Source: Candidatus Vogelbacteria bacterium
Lineage (GTDB): Bacteria; Patescibacteriota; Minisyncoccia; Phycocordibacterales; XYD1-FULL-46-19
Assembly (NCBI GenBank): GCA_023267075.1
Contig: JAHFNY010000007.1
Coordinates: 1-32,502, forward strand
Direction: 5' to 3'
DNA length: 32,502 nt
Below are positions 8,554 to 15,552 of the stretch, piece by piece. Numbering within the stretch: position 1 is the stretch's first letter; the number at the start of each line of letters is the position of its first letter. The position numbers were made by a program, and so were the translations under genes. Under the pieces are notes generated by a model. The model worked only from the letters and a program-made list of their open reading frames with translations. It was not told the DNA's origin and did not search any database.

Positions 8554-9123
8554 CTATAATTTGAAATGGAGTTTAAGTTCAGCCTCGTTAGTAGGATTTA
8601 TTAATTCGGCATAACGGACATACGGTCGGACATCAAAAAATTCAATGATAAAGTTAATTTCATCCTGACAGGGATAAGGATAAATAAAAACTGATTTTTG
8701 CCATTCTTTAAAACCTAGTTCTTGAAGTTTTCTGCGTAAGGCATCTCTAGCGGTGCGTTTTTTATGTGGGATATCATAAATAACTATTCGCCATTTTTTG
8801 TCCCAACTTTTAGGAGTGGTGATAATTAGACGATCGGGATAAAATTTATTGGTGGTAGTTTTACCTTTTTCCGATAAAGTTAATAAAATTGAGCCGTCAT
8901 TTTTCTCTTTCCAATCGACGAGTCTATCGTGGTGGAATTCTCGGAGCAGGCGATAGAGATATTGCCGATCAATCGATTTAAATTCTTTCGGTATAGATGA
9001 GATAATTTTTACTTGCCTTTTGCCAGTCCGATTTAAACTTATATCCAGACCAGTCATTAGTAATAGTAAAACTTTTTGTTTAACTGGGCTTTGAATTCTT
9101 TTACCGCTGCTATTTTTACTCAT
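8554..9123 (-). CDS. PaaX-like / Cas2-like domain protein (N-terminal helix-turn-helix-like region plus C-terminal Cas2-like ferredoxin fold)
   Basis: KKWRIVIYDIPHKKRTARDALRRKLQELGFKEWQKSVFIYPYPC resembles the Cas2/PaaX C-terminal fold (YDI...R...L...GF...QKSVF). Confidence 0.8.
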   Translation of the reverse strand: MSKNSSGKRIQSPVKQKVLLLLMTGLDISLNRTGKRQVKIISSIPKEFKSIDRQYLYRLLREFHHDRLVDWKEKNDGSILLTLSEKGKTTTNKFYPDRLIITTPKSWDKKWRIVIYDIPHKKRTARDALRRKLQELGFKEWQKSVFIYPYPCQDEINFIIEFFDVRPYVRYAELINPTNEAELKLHFKL

Positions 9124-9130
9124 TATCTAT

Positions 9131-9170
9131 ATTATACCAAAATGATGTCATGGCAGTAAAATGGAGCAAT
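9131..9170. repeat. Imperfect 40-nt repeat R2 (contains dyad CCA-N7-GTCATGGC-N7-TGG, 9137-9164)
   Basis: ATTATACCAAAATGATGTCATGGCAGTAAAATGGAGCAAT; covers the minus-strand promoter TTACTG-N17-TATAAT of the Cas2-like gene. Confidence 0.85.
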
Positions 9171-9197
9171 TGTGATAGAGGAAGGAAATGGTATAAT
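9170..9197 (+). promoter_or_regulatory. Promoter of gatC-gatA
   Basis: TTGTGA-N16-TATAAT ending 11 nt before the gatC ATG. Confidence 0.65.
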
Positions 9198-9208
9198 ATA
9201 ATCTATCT

Positions 9209-9523
9209 ATGATTACTAAGGAAGAGGTGGAAAAATTGGCTAAGCTGGCCCGGGTTAAGGTGCCGGCCGGGGAGTTGGATAAATTGGCTAAAGATATGGA
9301 AGCCATTTTGGGCTACGTTAGTGAGCTTAAAAGTGCGCCAGTTTATCCGTCCTCTGGCGCGATGGCGGCCGAAGGACCAGAAATTGGTCAGGTGAAAAAT
9401 GTTTTGCGAGATGATGCTGACGCACATGAAGCTGGTTTATATACGGCTGATTTGGTGAAGGCCTTCGCCAAGTCGCGCGACAATTACTTGTCGGTCAAAC
9501 CAATTTTAACTAAGAATGAGTAA
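9209..9523 (+). CDS. gatC: Asp-tRNA(Asn)/Glu-tRNA(Gln) amidotransferase subunit C
   Basis: MITKEEVEKLAKLARVKVPAGELDKLAKDMEAILGYVSEL...LRDD; directly upstream of gatA. Confidence 0.95.
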   Translation: MITKEEVEKLAKLARVKVPAGELDKLAKDMEAILGYVSELKSAPVYPSSGAMAAEGPEIGQVKNVLRDDADAHEAGLYTADLVKAFAKSRDNYLSVKPILTKNE

Positions 9524-10943
9524 GATGGCCGGTAAAGATTTAACTACTTTAACTATTAAGCAAGCGGCGGCCAAGATGCAGGCCGGAGAATTTACCGCCC
9601 AAGAATTAACGGAAAGTTATTTGGCTAAGATTAAAGAGCGCAACGGTGAGCTCAATGCTTATTTAGAAGTTTTTACCGACGCGGTGGATCAAGCTAAAGT
9701 GATTGATGACAAGCGGAAGAAAGGGGAGCAATTGGGAGACTTGGCCGGTATCCCCATGGCGATTAAAGACAATATTTTAATTAAAGATCGGAAGTGTTCT
9801 TCTGCGTCTAAAATTTTAGAAAATTATGTGGCGAGTTACGACGCTTATGTAATTGAGCGGTTGAAGCAGGCTGGAGTGGTCTTCCTCGGCCGGACTAATA
9901 TGGATGAGTTTGCCATGGGCGGCTCCACCGAGAATTCCGCCTTTGGTCCGACCCGTAATCCGCATGACCCAACCCGTGTCCCGGGCGGATCATCTGGCGG
10001 TTCCGCCGCCGCTGTGGGCGGCGGAACCGCCCTGGCCGCGCTTGGTTCAGACACTGGTGGTTCTATCCGTGAGCCAGCCAGCTTCTGCGGGGCGGTGGGT
10101 CTTAAGCCAACCTATGGCGCGGTCTCGCGTCGCGGGGCGATGGCCATGGCCTCATCCCTGGATCAAATTGGCCCGATTGCCAAAACCGTGGAAGATGCGG
10201 AAATTATTTTCAATACTATCCGCGGTAAGGATGAACTGGATGCCACCAATTTTGATTCAGAAAATAAATTAGATGTTAAAGCCAAACTTAAAATTGGCGT
10301 GCCCAGAGAATTTGTGAGTAATGGTCTAGATCCAGTAGTGGCCAGTAATTTTTCTGCGACTTTAGAAAATTTAAAATCTGCCGGTCATGAATTGGTAGAT
10401 ATTGAATTGCCGTCATTTAAATATGCCCTCGCTTGTTATTACGTCACCATGTTTGCCGAGTCATCCACTAATCTTGCTCGCTTTGATGGTTTGCGTTACG
10501 GCGTGCAAGTGAGTGGTCAAGATTTACTGGGTGATTATGAGGAGACGCGTGGCGCCGGCTTTGGTCCTGAAGTCCGCCGGCGAGTAATCTTGGGGACTTA
10601 CGTTCTCTCGGCTGGTTATGCCGATGAGTATTATTATAAAGCTGCTGGAGTGCGTCGGTTGATTAAAGCTGATTACACCCGAGTGTTTAAAGAGGTAGAT
10701 GCGATTATTACGCCCACTGCGCCGGGACCGGCATATAAAATTGGCGAGAAGATTGGTGATCCACTGGCCATGTACTTGGAAGATATTTTTACCGTGCCGG
10801 TTAACTTGGGTGGGGTGCCGGCGCTCGCGGTGCCCTCTGGTAAAACGGCCGAGGGCTTACCTTTGGGTGTGCAATTTACGGCGAGTCATGGGCGGGAAGA
10901 TGTTTTATTTACTCTCGGTCGGCAAATTGAGACTTTAAGTTAA
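9516..10943 (+). CDS. gatA: Asp-tRNA(Asn)/Glu-tRNA(Gln) amidotransferase subunit A
   Basis: Amidase signature GGSSGGSAAAVGGGTALAALGSDTGGSIREPASFCGAVGLKPTYG. Confidence 0.97.
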   Translation: MSKMAGKDLTTLTIKQAAAKMQAGEFTAQELTESYLAKIKERNGELNAYLEVFTDAVDQAKVIDDKRKKGEQLGDLAGIPMAIKDNILIKDRKCSSASKILENYVASYDAYVIERLKQAGVVFLGRTNMDEFAMGGSTENSAFGPTRNPHDPTRVPGGSSGGSAAAVGGGTALAALGSDTGGSIREPASFCGAVGLKPTYGAVSRRGAMAMASSLDQIGPIAKTVEDAEIIFNTIRGKDELDATNFDSENKLDVKAKLKIGVPREFVSNGLDPVVASNFSATLENLKSAGHELVDIELPSFKYALACYYVTMFAESSTNLARFDGLRYGVQVSGQDLLGDYEETRGAGFGPEVRRRVILGTYVLSAGYADEYYYKAAGVRRLIKADYTRVFKEVDAIITPTAPGPAYKIGEKIGDPLAMYLEDIFTVPVNLGGVPALAVPSGKTAEGLPLGVQFTASHGREDVLFTLGRQIETLS

Positions 10944-10947
10944 ACTT

Positions 10948-11529
10948 ATGGATCAACCCCTTTTTAACCCGAACTTCCTCAATTTAGAATATTTCTTCAA
11001 TCGGATTTATGAATTGTTAAAAACGCCGTGGCACGTGGCCGGTGACGTTTCCTGGCTCTTCGCCATCCTCTCTCAAATGTGGTGGCTGATGCTCGTTTTA
11101 TCCATTATTCTCGCGGCGCTTATTCTTTATTTAGCCCTCCGCTTGCGGGAGATCCGCCAAGCCGAGGCGATTGAGATGATGAATATCTTTGAAGAAGCGT
11201 CAGAAGATAAAGGGGTACGGAACACGCGCTGGGAGAATTTGCTTAAATATTTAGAATCAGATAATCCGTCGGAGTGGAAGCTGGCGATTATTGAGGCCGA
11301 CACCTTGCTGGATGAAATGGTGACTAAGCTTGGTTACCTGGGGCAGAACTTGGGTGAGCGGCTGAAGGGGATTGAGCCGTCTGACTTCCTCACTCTCCAA
11401 GAAGCCTGGGAGGCGCATAAAGTGCGCAATCAAATTGCCCATGAGGCTGGCTTCCAACTCTCTAAGCGCGAAGCCCGGCGGGTGATTGAACTCTTTGCCA
11501 AAGTCTTCCGCGAGTTTAATTATATTTAA
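10948..11529 (+). CDS. Membrane-anchored hypothetical protein with HEPN-like C-terminal region
   Basis: TM segment WWLMLVLSIILAALILYLALRL, then a helical domain with VRNQIAHE (R-x4-H). Confidence 0.7.
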   Translation: MDQPLFNPNFLNLEYFFNRIYELLKTPWHVAGDVSWLFAILSQMWWLMLVLSIILAALILYLALRLREIRQAEAIEMMNIFEEASEDKGVRNTRWENLLKYLESDNPSEWKLAIIEADTLLDEMVTKLGYLGQNLGERLKGIEPSDFLTLQEAWEAHKVRNQIAHEAGFQLSKREARRVIELFAKVFREFNYI

Positions 11530-11619
11530 GTTAAATATTTTCTAGTTGACTTTTAGGTGGTTTTTAGATAGTTTTGGGTTAGGTATTTCTAAAACAAAGA
11601 GAAGAAAGGGACTTTGAAA

Positions 11620-12363
11620 ATGGATAATATCATTGATTTGAGCGTTTATTTTGGCAATCAGAGAAATCTCCAGACAAGAGTCGAAGAAGCCGAAGTGGAA
11701 CTTGATCTTCGAAGAAGTGAACTCCAAAAATATAATGATCAAATGACAGAAAAGTTGGGGATTGAATTATCAAGAGGTTCATCTACTGGCGATCCGCTCC
11801 AAGACAGTATCATATGTATTCTTGGACTGAACGAGACGGCTATCGAACGGATCCTTGCTTTCAGTACTCAACTTGAAACAGCCAAGGAGCTTTTTGTTGC
11901 CGTCCCCCGCCAGGAATGTATCAAACACGTGAACTTTCCTACACCGACATCCCAGAATCAATATGTTACTGATTGGGGGTATATTCTCGGTTTCTTGTCG
12001 GGTGAGAGGTTAGAAATCAAGAGAAGTACCAACGGGGGAGGGCAGACTTACACTTTGGTCTTACCATTCAGGCGCTATGTGAAATGGAATTTTAAGTTTA
12101 AGGGAGGTAATACTGAAGTACCAGTGGCTGAACCTCTCTTTGCTGAAGAAAATGTACCTGGTGATCTTGGACCATCTTTGTTACTGCTTTCGCTTCTTGA
12201 AAAAGGTATTGGTTTTAGATCATGTTTGACGGTAGTCGTCGATGGTGCACCTCTGGTTGATAATAGTTTGGAATCTTGGAAAATGACTGCGGCTCTTACT
12301 ACTGGCCGAAATAAAATACAAGCGTCCACTTCCGATGAACAGCTTGCTGGTGCTGGTATTTAG
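11620..12363 (+). CDS. Hypothetical protein (orphan ORF)
   Basis: Own promoter TTGACT-N17-TAGTTT (11546-11574), SD AAAGGGA before ATG 11620 (track uses TTG at 11614), own terminator. Confidence 0.7.
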   Translation: MDNIIDLSVYFGNQRNLQTRVEEAEVELDLRRSELQKYNDQMTEKLGIELSRGSSTGDPLQDSIICILGLNETAIERILAFSTQLETAKELFVAVPRQECIKHVNFPTPTSQNQYVTDWGYILGFLSGERLEIKRSTNGGGQTYTLVLPFRRYVKWNFKFKGGNTEVPVAEPLFAEENVPGDLGPSLLLLSLLEKGIGFRSCLTVVVDGAPLVDNSLESWKMTAALTTGRNKIQASTSDEQLAGAGI

Positions 12364-12386
12364 GAACAATCGTGGGTCAGGGCCCA

Positions 12387-12420
12387 GGGATCTTCCGTAA
12401 GGAAGGTCCCTTTTATTTTT
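12387..12420 (+). terminator. Rho-independent terminator
   Basis: GGGATCTTCC-GTAA-GGAAGGTCCC-TTTTATTTTT. Confidence 0.9.
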
Positions 12421-12439
12421 TACACGATACTCAACCTTG

Positions 12440-12511
12440 TTGCGGGGGCGGGAATTGAACCCGCTACCTGGAGGTTATGAGCCTCCCGAGCAACCGTTAC
12501 TCCTCCCCGCG
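12440..12511 (-). tRNA. Initiator tRNA-fMet (CAT)
   Basis: CGCGGGGAGGAGTAACGGTTGCTCGGGAGGCTCATAACCTCCAGGTAGCGGGTTCAATTCCCGCCCCCGCAA: cloverleaf, CAT loop, C1xA72 mismatch; CCA not encoded. Confidence 0.92.
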
Positions 12512-12561
12512 GTACGTTTGGTATCCTACCTCACTTTCGGTTAAAAATCAATTGAAACCGG

Positions 12562-12634
12562 AGCCACCTCCCGGAGTCGAACCGGGGACCTCTGCTTTAC
12601 GAAAGCATTGCTCTACCAGCTGAGCTAAGGTGGC
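12562..12634 (-). tRNA. tRNA-Thr (CGT)
   Basis: GCCACCTTAGCTCAGCTGGTAGAGCAATGCTTTCGTAAAGCAGAGGTCCCCGGTTCGACTCCGGGAGGTGGCT; loop TTCGTAA. Confidence 0.93.
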
Positions 12635-12690
12635 ACTTCTTCGCTAAAGCTACGAAGTGCAAGCACTGCGAAAGCTTGGTGAAGTAGTGG

Positions 12691-12763
12691 AGCCGATGTC
12701 CGGGATTGAACCGGAGACCTCGTCATTACCAATGACGTGCTCTACCAACTGAGCTACATCGGC
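12691..12763 (-). tRNA. tRNA-Thr (GGT)
   Basis: GCCGATGTAGCTCAGTTGGTAGAGCACGTCATTGGTAATGACGAGGTCTCCGGTTCAATCCCGGACATCGGCT; loop TTGGTAA; CCA encoded. Confidence 0.94.
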
Positions 12764-12792
12764 TAAAGCCCTAAAATAATTTAGGGCCGTGG

Positions 12793-12866
12793 CGCGGGCG
12801 ATGGGACTTGAACCCACGACCTCTAGCGTGACAGGCCAGCGCTCTAACCAGCTGAGCTACGCCCGC
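12793..12866 (-). tRNA. tRNA-Asp (GTC)
   Basis: GCGGGCGTAGCTCAGCTGGTTAGAGCGCTGGCCTGTCACGCTAGAGGTCGTGGGTTCAAGTCCCATCGCCCGCG; loop CTGTCAC; CCA encoded. Confidence 0.94.
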
Positions 12867-12923
12867 AAAATTTAGGGAACAAAAATACTCTACCTCAATT
12901 ACCTGTTCTTTACAACGAGGTGG

Positions 12924-12997
12924 TGCCGATGGCAGGACTTGAACCTGCGACCTAGCGCTTATGAAACGCTCGCTCTAACCAACTGAGCTACATCGGC
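12924..12997 (-). tRNA. tRNA-Met (CAT), elongator type (Ile2-CAT not excluded)
   Basis: GCCGATGTAGCTCAGTTGGTTAGAGCGAGCGTTTCATAAGCGCTAGGTCGCAGGTTCAAGTCCTGCCATCGGCA; loop TTCATAA; CCA encoded. Confidence 0.88.
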
Positions 12998-13086
12998 AAA
13001 TATTACCCATCGGCTTAATACAAGCCAAACACAGCAATTTTTCCACAAAAATGACTAAAAATCAACCGTGTTATACTAATTGAGTA

Positions 13087-13959
13087 ATGGCTAAAGAAGA
13101 ACTTAAGGCGAAGATTGCGGCGTTGGAAGCGGTCATGGCGGCGCCCGATTTCTGGACCGATAAGCTTAAAGCCCAGGCTAAAATTAAGGAATTGGCCGAG
13201 TTGAAGGATCAATTGGCCGGGGTGGGGAAGTACGATAAGTTGGAAGCGATTATTACCATTTTCTCTGGCGCCGGCGGCGATGATGCCGAGGACTTTTCCC
13301 GTATCTTGTTTGAAATGTATCAGAAGTACGCTGCCCGTCAGGGGTGGAGGGTGAAGCTTATTCATGAGAACTTAAATGATCACGGCGGTTATCGCAATCT
13401 CACCTTCCAAGTTGAGGGCAAAGGGGCTTATGGTATACTTAAGCACGAGTCCGGCGTCCATCGCTTGGTCCGGATCTCACCGTTCTCTAGTAAGTCGCTC
13501 CGGCATACGTCGTTTTCTCTGGTTGAGGTCTTGCCCGACTTGCCAGCGGCGAGTGCGTTAACCATTCCGCCAGAAGATTTACGAGTAGAATTTGCTCGTT
13601 CTAGTGGTCCGGGCGGCCAGAACGTTAATAAGCGAGAAACGGCGGTGCGTTTAGTCCATATCCCGACTGGTCTCGCAGTTCACGCCGAGGGCGAACGCTC
13701 TCAAGCCCAGAATCGAGCTAAAGCTTTAGCCATTCTCACCGCTAAAATTGACAAGCTGATGACTGAGCGGCGAGAGAAGGAGGAGCAGGGGATGTACGTG
13801 TCTAAGACCACCGAGATTGAGTGGGGTAATCAGATTAGATCGTACGTTTTCCATCCCTATCGCCTGATTAAAGATCATCGTACCGGGGTAGAGACCAGCG
13901 ATATTGAAGCGGTTTTAAATGGAGAGTTAGAACCTTTTTTACATAATGATTTATTTTAA
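13087..13959 (+). CDS. prfB: Peptide chain release factor 2 (shortened domain 1)
   Basis: GPGGQNVNKRETAVRLVHIPTG (GGQ) and HRLVRISPF (SPF recognition tripeptide of RF2). Confidence 0.95.
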   Translation: MAKEELKAKIAALEAVMAAPDFWTDKLKAQAKIKELAELKDQLAGVGKYDKLEAIITIFSGAGGDDAEDFSRILFEMYQKYAARQGWRVKLIHENLNDHGGYRNLTFQVEGKGAYGILKHESGVHRLVRISPFSSKSLRHTSFSLVEVLPDLPAASALTIPPEDLRVEFARSSGPGGQNVNKRETAVRLVHIPTGLAVHAEGERSQAQNRAKALAILTAKIDKLMTERREKEEQGMYVSKTTEIEWGNQIRSYVFHPYRLIKDHRTGVETSDIEAVLNGELEPFLHNDLF

Positions 13960-14626
13960 CCAAGTTAGTAAAATTTATCCCGGCAATTCGGTCGCGCTAA
14001 ATAATGTAACCTTCACCGTCGAGCCCGGTGAGTTTCTCTCCGTGGTGGGCCATTCCGGCGCCGGTAAAAGTACCCTCCTTAAAATGATTTTAGCCGAAGA
14101 TAAGCCCACTGAAGGGACAGTTTTCTTTGAGTCCACCAATATTCACGAATTAAGTAAACACGCTATCCCGCTACTTCGCCGGCGGATTGGCAGCGTCTTC
14201 CAAGACTTCCGTCTACTGCCCGATAAAACGGCGTATGAGAACATTGCCTTCACCATGGAGGCCGCCGGTCGCGGTGATGAAGAAATCGCTTCCGATGTGC
14301 CCTACGTTTTAGAATTAGTGGGTTTAGGTAATCGCTTGTCCAGCTTCCCCCACGAGCTCTCGGGGGGCGAGCGGCAACGAGTAGCGATTGCTCGGGCGAT
14401 TGTGAATCAACCAGATCTCCTCATTGCTGATGAACCCACTGGCAATCTTGATCCAATCAACACTCACGAGATTATCCAAATTTTTAAGAAGATTAATGAT
14501 ATTGGGACCACAATTATCCTTACCACCCACAATAAGGGCGTGATTGATGATCTGGGTCGGCGGGTAATTACTTTAGAAAATGGCCGGGTGGCTCGGGATG
14601 ATAAAAAGGGTCGCTATGTTCTATAA
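13946..14626 (+). CDS. ftsE: Cell division ATP-binding protein FtsE
   Basis: ABC ATPase: GHSGAGKST, LSGGERQRVAIARAI, LLIADEPTGNLD; overlaps prfB and is followed by ftsX. Confidence 0.95.
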   Translation: MIYFNQVSKIYPGNSVALNNVTFTVEPGEFLSVVGHSGAGKSTLLKMILAEDKPTEGTVFFESTNIHELSKHAIPLLRRRIGSVFQDFRLLPDKTAYENIAFTMEAAGRGDEEIASDVPYVLELVGLGNRLSSFPHELSGGERQRVAIARAIVNQPDLLIADEPTGNLDPINTHEIIQIFKKINDIGTTIILTTHNKGVIDDLGRRVITLENGRVARDDKKGRYVL

Positions 14627-14632
14627 TAGCTT

Positions 14633-15547
14633 ATGACTATGCTTAAACTAACTTTAAAACGCATTATCCGCCTGGGCTTTGTTAGCTTCTGGCGTAACTC
14701 GGTGGTAACACTCGCTTCCGTCCTTACCCTTCTCGTGACTTTGTTTGCTATTGGCGGAATGATTTTAGGTGCCGCTTTTATGGGTGGAGTGCTTGCCAAT
14801 ATCCAAGAGAAGGTAGATATCTCGGTTTCTTTTAAACTAGACGCGGCCGATAATGATATTGCCGCCATGAAGAATGCCCTCGCCCTTTTACCGGAAGTTA
14901 AGTCCGTAGAATATTTATCGCGCGAGCAAGAGTTAGCCGACTTTAAAACCAAGCATCAAGATAATGCCTTACTCATTCAATCTTTAGATGAAGTGGGCAA
15001 TCCGTTCGGCGCGCGGCTTAATATCCGGGCTCAAGATCCCACTCATTATGAAGCCATTGCCAACTTCCTCCAGAGTAAAGATCAGACTGCTGCGCCGATT
15101 ATTGATCAAATTAGCTTTAAGAAAGACATTGTCGATAAATTGATCGCTATCTCGCGGGCGGCGCGGAGTGTGGGCGTGGCGGTGAGTATTGTCCTCATCT
15201 TTATTTCCATCTTGGTAACCGTCAACACCATTTCGCTCGCTATTTATATCTCGCGTGACGAGATCTCAGTGATGCAATTAGTGGGCGCGGGTGACTCTTA
15301 CGTCCGCGGGCCGTTCTTAGTCGAAGGAATTTTAGCCGGATTGATTGCGGCAGTTTTAGCGCTCGTTTTACTGTACCCTTCAGTCTTGTGGGTGCGCAAT
15401 ATTACGGCCGGAGTCTATGGTGGGATTGATTTAGCCACGTATTACTTTACCAACTTCTTTCAATTATTGTTTGTCCTTGTTCTCTCGGGCGTGGTCTTGG
15501 GCGGAGTAGCCAGCTTCTTAGCGATTAGAAAGTACGGCGCGGTTTAG
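14633..15547 (+). CDS. ftsX: Cell division permease FtsX
   Basis: FtsX topology (N-terminal TM, extracellular domain, three C-terminal TMs); adjacent to ftsE. Confidence 0.93.
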   Translation: MTMLKLTLKRIIRLGFVSFWRNSVVTLASVLTLLVTLFAIGGMILGAAFMGGVLANIQEKVDISVSFKLDAADNDIAAMKNALALLPEVKSVEYLSREQELADFKTKHQDNALLIQSLDEVGNPFGARLNIRAQDPTHYEAIANFLQSKDQTAAPIIDQISFKKDIVDKLIAISRAARSVGVAVSIVLIFISILVTVNTISLAIYISRDEISVMQLVGAGDSYVRGPFLVEGILAGLIAAVLALVLLYPSVLWVRNITAGVYGGIDLATYYFTNFFQLLFVLVLSGVVLGGVASFLAIRKYGAV

Positions 15548-15552
15548 AGATT

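Noticed and set aside
8476-9170. A CRISPR array or cas operon around the Cas2-like gene
   Set aside because: Only two imperfect copies about 655 nt apart are present, with a gene between them and no spacers, cas1 or effector. The protein is better read as PaaX-like.
9845-10272. ORFs antisense or out of frame within gatA, ligA, groEL and others in the ORF track
   Set aside because: They lie inside strongly supported conserved genes, have Pro/Arg/Ser-rich shadow composition and no SD or promoter.
13000-13090. Programmed frameshift of prfB as in E. coli
   Set aside because: No in-frame or shifted coding extension exists upstream; a tRNA gene ends at 12997 and a -10 box sits at 13072.
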